Assembly (NCBI GenBank): GCA_005881085.1
Contig: VBGU01000002.1
Location: forward strand, 1-20,417
DNA length: 20,417 bases
Origin: Chloroflexota bacterium
Lineage (GTDB): Bacteria; Chloroflexota; Limnocylindria; P2-11E
Direction of reading: 5' to 3'
Shown here: piece after piece, positions 13,584-20,417 of the stretch
Layout: every line of letters starts with the position of its first letter
Position numbering within the stretch: the stretch's first letter is position 1
Notes under the pieces: model-generated
Databases searched by the model: none
What the model was told of the DNA's origin: nothing
The model's input: the letters and a program-made list of their open reading frames with translations, nothing else
Program-made: the position numbers and the translations under genes

Positions 13584-14656
13584 TGGCGAAGAACGCGCTC
13601 ATAACCGGCTGGGGTTTCTATGCGCCTTCGCGCGTCATGACCAACGCCGAGCTCGAGCGGATCGTCGACACCACCGACGAGTGGATCACCAGTCGCACCG
13701 GCATCAAGGAGCGTCGCATCGCCTCGGACGAGGAAACCAACTCGTTCATGTCCGCGCGCGCGGGACGCGCCGCGCTCGAGAAGGCGCACCTCCGCGCACA
13801 AGACGTGCAGCTCGTGATCGTTGGCACGTGCTCGCCGGACTACCTCTTTCCGGCGACCGCCTGCCTCGTGCAGACGGAGCTGGGCGCGACTCGGGCCGGT
13901 GCCTTCGACGTGGAGGCGGCCTGCACCAGCTTCATCACGGCGCTCGCGATCGCGCGCGGGATGATCGTCTCGGGCGCGATCCAGAACGCGCTGGTCATCG
14001 GGGCGGAGAGGCTCTCGCGGCTCCTCAACTGGAAGGATCGGACGACGTGCGTGCTCTTCGGGGATGGCGCCGGCGCTGTCGTGCTCGAGGCATCGAACGC
14101 CTCGGTAGGGATCGAATCGACCGTCCTGCACGGAGATGGCTCGAAGGGCGAGATGTTGATGGTCCAGGCCGGCGCCTCAAAGCGCCCGGCCTCGGCCGAC
14201 ACGATCGAACGGGGTCAGCACTTCATCACGATGTCTGGCGGTGAGGTCTTCAAGCTGGCCGTGAAGTCGATGGCCGACGCCGCCGAAGAGGCCATCGCCG
14301 AGGCCGGCCTCACGCTCGACGACATCGACGTCCTCATCCCGCATCAGGCCAACGTACGGATCATCGACGGGGTCGCGAAGCGCCTGCACTTCCCTCCCGA
14401 GAAGGTCTTCGTGAACATCCAGCGCTACGGCAACACCTCGGCGGCCTCGATCCCGATCGCGATCTGCGAAGCCGAATCGACGGGTCGCCTTCGCAGAGGG
14501 GACAAGGTTCTCCTGGTCGCCTTTGGCGGAGGCTTCACCTGGGGCGCGTCAGTCCTCGAATGGTTCGGAGCTCACGACGGCGTCCGTCCCCTCTCTCCTC
14601 TCGAACGCGCCGGACGGGCACTGGAAGAGGTCGTCGAGAGAGTTCGCCCGACCTAA
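13583..14656 (+). CDS. fabH: 3-oxoacyl-ACP synthase III (KAS III, FabH)
   Basis: FabH starts fatty-acid synthesis by condensing an acyl-CoA with malonyl-ACP. The triad is intact: Cys114 in EAACTSF, His254 in IPHQAN and Asn284 in RYGNTSAASIP. GFYAPSRVMTNAELE at the start, TDEWITSRTGIKERR at 31-45 and FGDGAGAVVLEA at 159-170 are family signatures. At 357 aa it is 25-30 residues longer than E. coli FabH, because of a C-terminal tail (after ASVLEWFG) rich in Arg and Glu. The ATG overlaps the upstream stop. No acyl-carrier protein or other fab gene is next to it. Confidence 0.95.
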   Translation: MAKNALITGWGFYAPSRVMTNAELERIVDTTDEWITSRTGIKERRIASDEETNSFMSARAGRAALEKAHLRAQDVQLVIVGTCSPDYLFPATACLVQTELGATRAGAFDVEAACTSFITALAIARGMIVSGAIQNALVIGAERLSRLLNWKDRTTCVLFGDGAGAVVLEASNASVGIESTVLHGDGSKGEMLMVQAGASKRPASADTIERGQHFITMSGGEVFKLAVKSMADAAEEAIAEAGLTLDDIDVLIPHQANVRIIDGVAKRLHFPPEKVFVNIQRYGNTSAASIPIAICEAESTGRLRRGDKVLLVAFGGGFTWGASVLEWFGAHDGVRPLSPLERAGRALEEVVERVRPT

Positions 14657-14852
14657 GCGACGTCGCGCCCGCGTCGCGGGTCCTGTCCCGGGGTCGGGGT
14701 CGCGCACTCGCCTACCGGTCCGCTCCCCACCACTTGGAACCAGTCGCGTCTGACGCGGCCGGTCAGCGGCTCGCGCGCAACCCGCTCCCCCGTGCCACCC
14801 GCGACGCGACCGGCCAGGCCGCCTTCGCATCCGAGTCCCTATCTCTTTTGTA
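14657..14852. other. Non-coding gap between fabH and the mraZ promoter
   Basis: Frames on both strands give only Arg/Pro-rich shadow translations without family resemblance. A GC hairpin, GCGACG at the fabH end pairing with CGTCGC just downstream, could terminate fabH, but no T-run follows. I see no other element. Confidence 0.4.
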
Positions 14853-14860
14853 TGGAGGTA

Positions 14861-14888
14861 TTGACAGTGGCCTCCAGGGGTGTAACTT
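14861..14888 (+). promoter_or_regulatory. Promoter of the mraZ-dcw operon
   Basis: A perfect -35 TTGACA (14861-14866) is followed after 16 bp by TAACTT (14883-14888) with TG just before it. The predicted start is near 14895, 55 nt before mraZ. The -35 is bracketed by the 6-bp inverted repeat TGGAGG/CCTCCA (14853-14858 and 14871-14876). Confidence 0.65.
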
Positions 14889-14897
14889 CCCGTCGCG

Positions 14898-14922
14898 TGG
14901 TGAGTAGTGGGGGACGGTGGGG
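14898..14922 (+). promoter_or_regulatory. MraZ-box direct repeats (probable autoregulatory operator)
   Basis: Three repeats, TGGTG (14898), TGGGG (14908) and TGGGG (14918), occur at exact 10-bp intervals between the promoter and the mraZ start. Known MraZ operators are TGGG-type pentamer repeats separated by 5 bp upstream of mraZ, so this fits autoregulation. Confidence 0.62.
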
Positions 14923-14949
14923 AACCGTCCTCCGAGTACGGAAGGGACC

Positions 14950-15381
14950 TTGGAAGGCTATTTCGCAGGGGAATTCGCCCACTCGCTGGACGAGAAGGGT
15001 CGGCTCGCCATCCCGGCCAAGTTCCGAGCCCGCTTCAAAGAAGGAGCGGTCGTGACACGGTGGATAGGCGAATGCCTCGCCATTTTTCCTTCCGACCAAT
15101 GGGCCGACCTCAACTCCGAGATCGCCAAGCGCCCTCGTACGGACCCCGCGGTATCGCGGTTCCGTCACTTCGTGCTGGCGGGCGCGCATGAAGCGGACCC
15201 GGACGGGCAAGGGCGCGTCGTCGTCCCGGCACATCTACGGGAGTACGCGTCGCTGGGGGCCGAAGCCGTCGTCATCGGGAACCTCGACCACCTCGAGGTC
15301 TGGGAGCCCGGACGCTGGCGCGCCGAGCTCGCGAACGTCCAGACCAAGGTCGAGCCCGATCTCCGGGACCTCGGGATCTGA
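14950..15381 (+). CDS. mraZ: Transcriptional regulator MraZ
   Basis: MraZ is a ring-forming AbrB-like DNA-binding protein that controls the dcw cluster. The protein has the two repeated SpoVT-AbrB units: GEFAHSLDEKGRLAIPAKFR at the start and DPDGQGRVVVPAHLREYA in the second half. The frame is open to a GTG at 14917, but that codon overlaps the operator repeats. A TTG at 14950 with GGAAGG 4 nt upstream gives 143 aa, the usual family length, and aligns the N-terminus with B. subtilis MraZ. It is the first gene of the dcw operon. The stop TGA (15379-15381) shares its A with an ATG, a typical coupling site for rsmH. Confidence 0.93.
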   Translation: MEGYFAGEFAHSLDEKGRLAIPAKFRARFKEGAVVTRWIGECLAIFPSDQWADLNSEIAKRPRTDPAVSRFRHFVLAGAHEADPDGQGRVVVPAHLREYASLGAEAVVIGNLDHLEVWEPGRWRAELANVQTKVEPDLRDLGI

Positions 15382-15391
15382 TGCGGATCCG

Positions 15392-16348
15392 ATTGGCCGG
15401 GGGCTGGGGGGCAGAGCCCCCCAACGGCATGAGCCGGTTCTCGTGGCCGAAGTACTCGCCCAACTTGGTCCCCGCGAAGGTGCGCGCTATCTCGACGGGA
15501 CGGTCGGTGGAGGCGGGCACGCCGCCGCCATCCTTGACGCAAGCGCGCCGAACGGCCGGCTCCTCGGGCTCGATCGCGATCCCGCAGCGCTCGCCAGCGC
15601 CGCGCGAGAGCTCGCGCGCTTCGGCGATCGCGCGGTCCTCGTTCGCGGGAACTTCGCGGTTCTCGACGACCTGGCCGGCGAGCACAGCTTCGTTCCGGTC
15701 GACGGCGTCCTCCTCGACCTCGGCCTTTCGTCCATCCAGCTTGCCGATGAGGACCGAGGCTTCAGCTTCCGCTCCACAGGACCGTTGGACATGCGTGCCG
15801 ATCCGGATCTTCGCGCCACGGCGGCCGACGTCGTGAACAGCTGGGCTGAAAAGGACCTTCGACGCGTCTTCGCCGAGTACGGCGAAGAGCCGGAGGCGGC
15901 GCGCGTCGCGGGAGCGATCGTCCGTCGCCGCGTCAAAACGCCGTTCGGAGCTGCCGACGATCTCGGCCGTTTCGTCGCCGGCGTGAAGACGCGGAGGCCT
16001 CGCGGCATCGATCCCGCGACGCGCGTCTTCCAGGCTCTCCGCATCGCGGTCAACGACGAGCTCGCGAACCTCGAGCACGGACTCGCGGCGGCCATGCGCG
16101 TCCTCCGTCCCGGTGGACGGATCGTCGTGATCTCGTTCCATTCCCTCGAGGATCGGATCGTCAAACAATTCTTCGCGCGTGAATCGCGCGACTGCATCTG
16201 TCCTCCCCACCTCCCCACCTGCGTCTGCGGGCACCGCGCGGGCCTGCGTGTTCTTACCCGGCGGCCGTTACGTGCGGCCTCGGCGGAGGTAGACCGCAAC
16301 CCGCGCGCCCGCAGCGCAGCTCTTCGCGCCGCCGAGCGCCTGCCTTGA
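15392..16348 (+). CDS. rsmH: 16S rRNA m4C1402 methyltransferase RsmH (MraW), start unresolved
   Basis: RsmH transfers a methyl group from S-adenosylmethionine to N4 of C1402 in 16S rRNA. Motifs in order are HEPVLVAEVL, the SAM-binding YLDGTVGGGGHA, LDRDP, DLGLSS, RGFSFRSTGPLDMRAD, SFHSLEDRIVKQFF and the C-terminal CICPPHLPTCVCG. The body is normal, but the start is not. Between the mraZ stop and HEPVL the frame has no ATG, GTG or TTG. Only ATT (15392) or CTG (15404) is available. A GTG at 15443 would delete the conserved HEPVL. The well-placed ATG at 15381 (TGATG with the mraZ stop) is in another frame and would join this one if a base were added near the G6/C6 palindrome. The coordinates give the uninterrupted frame from ATT. 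Confidence 0.92.
   Translation: MGRGLGGRAPQRHEPVLVAEVLAQLGPREGARYLDGTVGGGGHAAAILDASAPNGRLLGLDRDPAALASAARELARFGDRAVLVRGNFAVLDDLAGEHSFVPVDGVLLDLGLSSIQLADEDRGFSFRSTGPLDMRADPDLRATAADVVNSWAEKDLRRVFAEYGEEPEAARVAGAIVRRRVKTPFGAADDLGRFVAGVKTRRPRGIDPATRVFQALRIAVNDELANLEHGLAAAMRVLRPGGRIVVISFHSLEDRIVKQFFARESRDCICPPHLPTCVCGHRAGLRVLTRRPLRAASAEVDRNPRARSAALRAAERLP
15405..15423 (+). repeat. G6/C6 palindrome in the 5' end of rsmH
   Basis: 15405-15412 (TGGGGGGC) pairs with 15416-15423 (GCCCCCCA) around the 3-nt loop AGA. It lies between the mraZ stop and the first conserved RsmH residues. It resembles the GC-palindromic repeats scattered in many high-GC genomes; only one copy is in this window. It is also a typical place for homopolymer sequencing errors. 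Confidence 0.6.
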
Positions 16349-16758
16349 CGTTCGCGCAGGCTGTGCGCGCGCCGCAAGTGCGGCGCGTGCAGCACCGTCC
16401 CCACCGCCAGGCCGTCCCGCACCATCGCGGCGCGCCGCGTCGGGCCGCCGCCGGTCAGGTCCGCACGACGAGCTGGGAGATCCGCTCATTCCTCCTTGCG
16501 AGCGGCGTGATCGTCGGGTGCTTTCTCCTCGTCCTCCTGTACCTCGCACAGGCCACGGCGGTCTCGGCCGCGGGTTACGAAGCGCAGCGCTTAGCGGCGC
16601 AGCGCGACGAGCTCCGCCGGCAGAACGCGCTTCTCGTGATCGAGAGCGCTCGTCTGGATTCCCCGGCGCGGGTCGAAACGGAAGCGCAGCGCCTCGGGCT
16701 CGTCCGCGCCGCGACGATCGGCCTTGTAGGACCGGAGGCCGTCGCGGCGACGCGGTAG
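16345..16758 (+). CDS. ftsL: Cell division protein FtsL-like
   Basis: FtsL is a bitopic membrane protein that joins FtsB/DivIC and activates septal peptidoglycan synthesis. The 137-aa protein has an Arg- and His-rich cytoplasmic region (about 1-45) and one membrane span (about 47-68, FLLASGVIVGCFLLVLLYLAQA). A coiled coil follows (about 75-103, YEAQRLAAQRDELRRQNALLVIESARL), then the ARVETEAQRLGL motif common to FtsL/DivIC. Sequence conservation is low in this family; position between rsmH and ftsI is the main support. The TTG at 16345 overlaps the rsmH TGA. In-frame GTGs at 16363, 16378 and 16387 are possible alternatives, none with a good ribosome site. Confidence 0.78.
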   Translation: MTFAQAVRAPQVRRVQHRPHRQAVPHHRGAPRRAAAGQVRTTSWEIRSFLLASGVIVGCFLLVLLYLAQATAVSAAGYEAQRLAAQRDELRRQNALLVIESARLDSPARVETEAQRLGLVRAATIGLVGPEAVAATR

Positions 16759-16816
16759 CGCGCGGCTTGTGCCGGCGGGGAGCGGGCACCAGCCACAGGA
16801 GCGGAGGAGGTGAAGG

Positions 16817-18517
16817 ATGACTGCCACGATCTCGCACACGCGTCTTCGCGTCCTCTTCGCGTTCTTCGCCGTCGCGTCGCTGCTCCTCTCCGCGCGGCTC
16901 GCGTACTGGCAGACCGTCGGGCGCGCCGATCTTCTGAGCCGCGCGACCGACCAGGTCCATAGCGACCTCGTCGTCCCCGCGCAGCGTGGGGTCATTCGCG
17001 ACCGGAACGGGGCGATCCTCGCGACGACCGTCGACCTCCGATCCCTCTACGCGATCCCTGGACTCATGACGGATCGTGACGGCAACGACATGAGACCGGC
17101 GGTCGCGACCGCGCTGGCGCCGATCCTTGGCGAACGCCCTGAGGTCCTCCGCGCCGCGTTCGACAGCGGCGCGGAATGGTTGTTCGTCCGGCGGCGGCTT
17201 CCCGAAGAGACCGCGGCTCGCGTCGCCGCGCTGCACCTCGCGGGGCTCGGCTTCGAGATGGAGCCGAAGCGGCTCTACCCGAACGGCGCGGTCGGCGCAC
17301 AGGTCCTGGGTTTCGTGAACGACGATGGGGTCGGGCAGTACGGGGTCGAAGGGCGCTACGCGACGGAGCTCAGCGGCACTCCCGGGCGCCTCGTCGTCGC
17401 TCGCGATCCCGCGAACCGCGAGCTCGCGCTCGGCCTGCGCACGGCGGTACCGGCGAAGAACGGCGACGACCTTTCGCTCACGATCGACCTGGCCGTGCAG
17501 AACGCCGTCGAGCGCGAGCTCGCCGCGGTCGTGGAGCGCGAGAAAGCCACGGGCGGAGCGATCGTCGTCCTCGATCCGAAGGACGGCGCGGTGCTCGCGA
17601 TCGCGTCGTCGCCGACCTACGACCCCGCGCGTGTCGGAAGCGCGGACGCCGAGGCGCTCCGCAATCGGGCGATCTCGTGGACGTACGAGCCGGGGTCGAC
17701 GATGAAGGCGATCACCGTGGCGGCCGCGCTCGACAAGGGCGTCGTCACTCCGAGCACGAGCTATCAGGACGTCGGCTATGCGGTAATTGGCGGACGCAAG
17801 CTCTGCAACGCGCAGTGCAAGGTCTATGGCCCGACGACCGTGACGCAGATCCTCTCGCGGTCGCAGAACGCGGGCGCGGTCTTTGTCGCGAGCAAGCTCG
17901 GCGCGTCGGATCTCAACGCTTACTTAAAGTCGTTCGGGTTCGGCCAGCGCACCGGCATCGACCTCGCCGCGGAGACGAGCGGGATCGTGCGCCCCCTCGC
18001 GGAGTGGTACCCGGTCGACCTCGGCACGATCAGCTTCGGTCAGGGCCTCTCGATCACGCCGCTCCAGCTCGCGTCGGCATACGCGGCCATCGCGAACGGC
18101 GGCACCCTCTACCAGCCCTACGTCGTGGCAAGCCGGCGCGATGCGGACGGGGAGCACCGCACCGCGCCGGTCGCGGTCCGACGGGTCATCTCGGAGGAAA
18201 CCTCCGCGACGCTGGTCACGATGCTCACGACCACGGTCGACAACGGGATCGCGAACCTGGCGGCGCTCAAGGGCTACAGCGTCGCCGGGAAGACCGGCAC
18301 CGCGCAGATCCCGAGCGACGACGGGCGCTACGTCGACGACGCGTACATCTCGTCTTTCGCCGGTTTCGTCCCCGCGATTGACCCGCGCATGGTGGTCGTC
18401 GTGGTCCTCGACAGGCCGCAGTCGAAGCTGCTCGGCACCGTTCCCGCCATGAACACCTTCAAGGCGATCGCGACCGACGCGCTCCGCTACGCGCGCGTTC
18501 AGCCGGATCGGCCCTGA
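16817..18517 (+). CDS. ftsI: Septal peptidoglycan transpeptidase FtsI (PBP3, class B)
   Basis: FtsI crosslinks peptidoglycan at the division septum. The 566-aa protein has one membrane anchor (about 10-30). The dimerisation domain begins VVPAQRGVIRDRNGAILA. In the transpeptidase domain all three active-site motifs are intact: Ser294-Thr-Met-Lys297 (SxxK, in YEPGSTMKAI), Ser349-Gln-Asn351 (SxN) and Lys492-Thr-Gly494 (KTG, in AGKTGTAQ). There is no C-terminal PASTA domain. The ATG at 16817 has a strong GGAGG 6 nt upstream. It follows ftsL by 58 bp and precedes murF by 23 bp. In most dcw clusters murE lies between ftsI and murF; here it does not. Confidence 0.95.
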   Translation: MTATISHTRLRVLFAFFAVASLLLSARLAYWQTVGRADLLSRATDQVHSDLVVPAQRGVIRDRNGAILATTVDLRSLYAIPGLMTDRDGNDMRPAVATALAPILGERPEVLRAAFDSGAEWLFVRRRLPEETAARVAALHLAGLGFEMEPKRLYPNGAVGAQVLGFVNDDGVGQYGVEGRYATELSGTPGRLVVARDPANRELALGLRTAVPAKNGDDLSLTIDLAVQNAVERELAAVVEREKATGGAIVVLDPKDGAVLAIASSPTYDPARVGSADAEALRNRAISWTYEPGSTMKAITVAAALDKGVVTPSTSYQDVGYAVIGGRKLCNAQCKVYGPTTVTQILSRSQNAGAVFVASKLGASDLNAYLKSFGFGQRTGIDLAAETSGIVRPLAEWYPVDLGTISFGQGLSITPLQLASAYAAIANGGTLYQPYVVASRRDADGEHRTAPVAVRRVISEETSATLVTMLTTTVDNGIANLAALKGYSVAGKTGTAQIPSDDGRYVDDAYISSFAGFVPAIDPRMVVVVVLDRPQSKLLGTVPAMNTFKAIATDALRYARVQPDRP

Positions 18518-18540
18518 CGCTCGGTACCATTCGACCGAAC

Positions 18541-19920
18541 GTGTTCACCCTCGACCAGATGCTTCGCGCGACGGGTGGACGGGTCATCCACGGTGCTCCG
18601 AACGGAGACGAGCGGTTCGCCGGCGGTGCGTTCGACTCGCGCATCGCCGAAACGGGCAGCGTCTTCTTCGCCCTGCGCGACCAGCGCGACGGCCACGAGT
18701 TCGTGGCGGACGCGTTCGCGCACGGGGCGCGCGCGGCCGTCGTGGAGCGTCCCATCCCCGATCTGCCTGATGGCGCGCTCGTCGTGGAGGTTGCGAACAC
18801 GCAGCACGCCCTCCGGCGTCTCGCCGAGGCACTACGCGACGCGCACCCCATCCCGGCCGTTGGTATCACGGGAAATGTCGGCAAGACGACCACGAAGGAG
18901 GCGACGGCCGCGGCGCTCGGCGCGCGTTACCGGGTCCTGCGCACCGTGTCGTCCTTCAACAACGAGATCGGCGTCCCGCTCACATTTCTCGGGATCGAGC
19001 CGAGCCACGAGGTCGCGGTGATCGAGATGGGCTTCTACGTACCGGGCGAGATCGCTGACCTCTGCACCCTGGTGCGCCCGCGGGTCGGCATCATCACGCG
19101 CATCCCCGATGTTCCGGTGCATTACTCGCGGACGCCGAGCGTCGAGGCGATCGCGATGGGAAAGGCCGAGCTCATCGAGTCCCTGCCGCCCGACGGCGTC
19201 GCGCTCCTGAACGCGGACGACGCGCGGGTCCGTGCGCTCGCCCCGCGTACGAAGGCGCACGTGGTGCTCTTCGGCGAGTCCGCGGATGCGGCGCTCCGGG
19301 CCACAGACGTGGTCGCGCGCGGCACCGACGGTCTGCGCTTCGTCGCCCACGACGGCGCGCGCAGCGTGGAGGTGCGCCTGCCGCTCCCCGGACGGCACCT
19401 CGTCGCGTCGGCGCTCGCCGCACTCGGCGCGGCCACCGCCCTAGGGGTTCCTCTCGACGAGGCGGCGACCGCTCTTTCGGCGATGGACCAGCCCGCGCAT
19501 CGCATGAACGTCCGTCGCACGCCGGAGTTCGTGGTGATCGACGATTCCTACAACGCGAGCCCGGCCGCGGTCACGGCCGCGCTCGCGGTGCTCGGATCGG
19601 TGCCGACGCGTCGCGTCGCGGTGATCGGCGACATGCTCGAGCTCGGGACGCTCTCCGCGGATGCGCATGAGGCCGCCGGTCGCGAAGCCGCGAAACAGAC
19701 CGACGTGCTCGTCGGTGTCGGCGAGCTCGCGCGGACGATGGTGAGCGCTGCGCGCGCCGCCGGGCTTCGCGACACGTACCAGGTGGCCGACCGCGCCGAG
19801 GCGCTGATGCTCCTGCAACGGATCGTGCGGCGCGGCGACACGGTGCTCATAAAGGGATCGCACTCCCTCGCGCTCGACCAGCTTGCCGACGCGCTCGTTC
19901 AGACGGCGGCGAAGGCCTGA
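18541..19920 (+). CDS. murF: UDP-N-acetylmuramoyl-tripeptide--D-alanyl-D-alanine ligase MurF
   Basis: MurF adds the D-Ala-D-Ala dipeptide to the UDP-MurNAc-tripeptide, completing the cytoplasmic peptidoglycan precursor. The 459-aa protein has the three Mur-ligase domains: N-terminal FDSR near 31-34, central ATP-binding GITGNVGKTTTKE at 108-120 and SFNNEIGVPLTFL at 138-150, then C-terminal DDSYNASPAAV and GDMLELG. The position of the usual NxGxAHLE loop reads ITRIPDVPVHYSRTPSVEAI (about 185-204), keeping only the histidine (H194). The GTG at 18541 has no Shine-Dalgarno; TACCAT at 18525-18530 could be a weak internal -10. Its TGA overlaps the mraY ATG (TGATG). Confidence 0.93.
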   Translation: MFTLDQMLRATGGRVIHGAPNGDERFAGGAFDSRIAETGSVFFALRDQRDGHEFVADAFAHGARAAVVERPIPDLPDGALVVEVANTQHALRRLAEALRDAHPIPAVGITGNVGKTTTKEATAAALGARYRVLRTVSSFNNEIGVPLTFLGIEPSHEVAVIEMGFYVPGEIADLCTLVRPRVGIITRIPDVPVHYSRTPSVEAIAMGKAELIESLPPDGVALLNADDARVRALAPRTKAHVVLFGESADAALRATDVVARGTDGLRFVAHDGARSVEVRLPLPGRHLVASALAALGAATALGVPLDEAATALSAMDQPAHRMNVRRTPEFVVIDDSYNASPAAVTAALAVLGSVPTRRVAVIGDMLELGTLSADAHEAAGREAAKQTDVLVGVGELARTMVSAARAAGLRDTYQVADRAEALMLLQRIVRRGDTVLIKGSHSLALDQLADALVQTAAKA

Positions 19921-20417
19921 TGCCAACGGAGAGGCTCGCCGTTCTCGCTCTTGGGGTGTTGGTCTCGGCTTTCCTCGTCGGCCTGGTCTTGGGTGGCCCG
20001 TACATCGAGCTTCTTCGGCACTTCCGAATCGGCCAGAACATCCGCCGCGAAGGACCGAGCCGTGACTTCGCAAAGCAAGGCATCCCCACGATGGGCGGCG
20101 GCTTGTTCATCGGCGTGGTCGCATTCCTGTGGGCGTTCGTCCTGCTGCTGCTGCCGGAATCCCTTCGCGACGAGTACATCCCGCAGACGATCGTGCCGAT
20201 CGGCGCGCTCGTGGGCGTCGGCGCTCTCGGCGCGATCGACGACTTCGTGAACGTGAAGTACGGGTTTGGGATCCGCGGCCGCCACAAACTCGTCTGGCAG
20301 ACGATCGTCGCGATCGCCGCAGCGATCTACATCCAGAAACACTTCGCGGTCAGCGGCATCTTCGTTCCGCTTGCGGGCGAGTGGGTCGTCGGCGCGATCG
20401 TCTTCGGCCTCATCGCG
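19920..20417 (+). CDS. mraY: Phospho-MurNAc-pentapeptide transferase MraY (cut by window end)
   Basis: MraY transfers phospho-MurNAc-pentapeptide to undecaprenyl phosphate, forming lipid I in the membrane. The first 166 codons are present and the frame runs open off the window edge. Visible are a first helix (about 5-26) and the motif RIGQNIRREGPSRDFAKQGIPTMGG, which corresponds to QxIRxxGPxxHxxKxGTPTMGG. A hydrophobic span follows, then the catalytic-type GAIDDFVNVKYGFGIRGRHKL and further helices. The usual histidine before the lysine is Asp here (SRDFAK). The ATG shares its A with the murF stop, so it is coupled. Confidence 0.93.
   Translation, partial: MPTERLAVLALGVLVSAFLVGLVLGGPYIELLRHFRIGQNIRREGPSRDFAKQGIPTMGGGLFIGVVAFLWAFVLLLLPESLRDEYIPQTIVPIGALVGVGALGAIDDFVNVKYGFGIRGRHKLVWQTIVAIAAAIYIQKHFAVSGIFVPLAGEWVVGAIVFGLIA

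Noticed and set aside
14549..14907. ORFs on both strands across the fabH-mraZ gap
   Set aside because: Low-complexity Arg/Ser/Pro translations that overlap fabH or the mraZ promoter; no family resemblance.
14917..14949. Upstream GTG start for mraZ
   Set aside because: It overlaps the operator repeats and has no ribosome site; TTG 14950 gives the family length and a good GGAAGG.
15404..15424. Programmed -1 frameshift at the G6 or C6 run in rsmH
   Set aside because: Neither run forms a proper X-XXY-YYZ slippery heptamer in the ATG 15381 frame, so I favour sequence error or insertion, although it is not excluded.

Overview
This 20.4 kb window comes from a GC-rich bacterial chromosome. All visible genes look like bacterial housekeeping or accessory genes, and I see no transposase, phage gene, integrase or CRISPR array. 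The gene families, a type-A RNase P RNA and a MurF with a PVH motif would fit Chloroflexota or a related high-GC terrestrial lineage. That placement is inference only.

Layout, left to right. (1) A gene tail (1-81), then a MoaD-MoaE fusion on the minus strand (molybdopterin synthase), divergent from a CNNM/CBS/CorC membrane protein; the gap between them holds a long nested stem structure. (2) Two tiny convergent membrane-protein ORFs, the minus-strand one lying just after a parA-parB operon. (3) A tRNA with CAT anticodon, then a coupled trio: threonine-dehydratase-like enzyme, RNase HI and a degenerate aminoglycoside-phosphotransferase-fold protein. (4) rnpB (RNase P RNA) with its own -10 box, then a CHRD-domain lipoprotein with a strong hairpin after it. 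(5) A 48-aa lmo0937-type membrane protein whose Shine-Dalgarno lies inside a hairpin. (6) A promoter, a 27-codon leader peptide and a textbook intrinsic terminator, directly upstream of an ABC-2 exporter (ATPase and permease) and a tandem GNAT acetyltransferase. (7) A prolyl oligopeptidase, a zinc-ribbon protein and FabH, all overlapping. (8) The start of the dcw cell-wall/division cluster: promoter and MraZ boxes, mraZ, rsmH, ftsL, ftsI, murF and mraY (cut by the window end); murE is absent from its usual place.

The most interesting element is region 6. The leader-peptide codons 21-23 contain an 8-nt segment perfectly complementary to the ascending arm of the terminator that precedes the ABC exporter. 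This is the architecture of ribosome-mediated transcription attenuation. An Arg-Asn-Arg motif sits early in the peptide, so antibiotic-induced stalling is a reasonable hypothesis for how the exporter and acetyltransferase are switched on. Other points worth a second look are an extra U in the otherwise canonical P4 helix of RNase P RNA, an rsmH gene with no ordinary in-frame start beside a G6/C6 palindrome, and the structured leader in front of moaDE.
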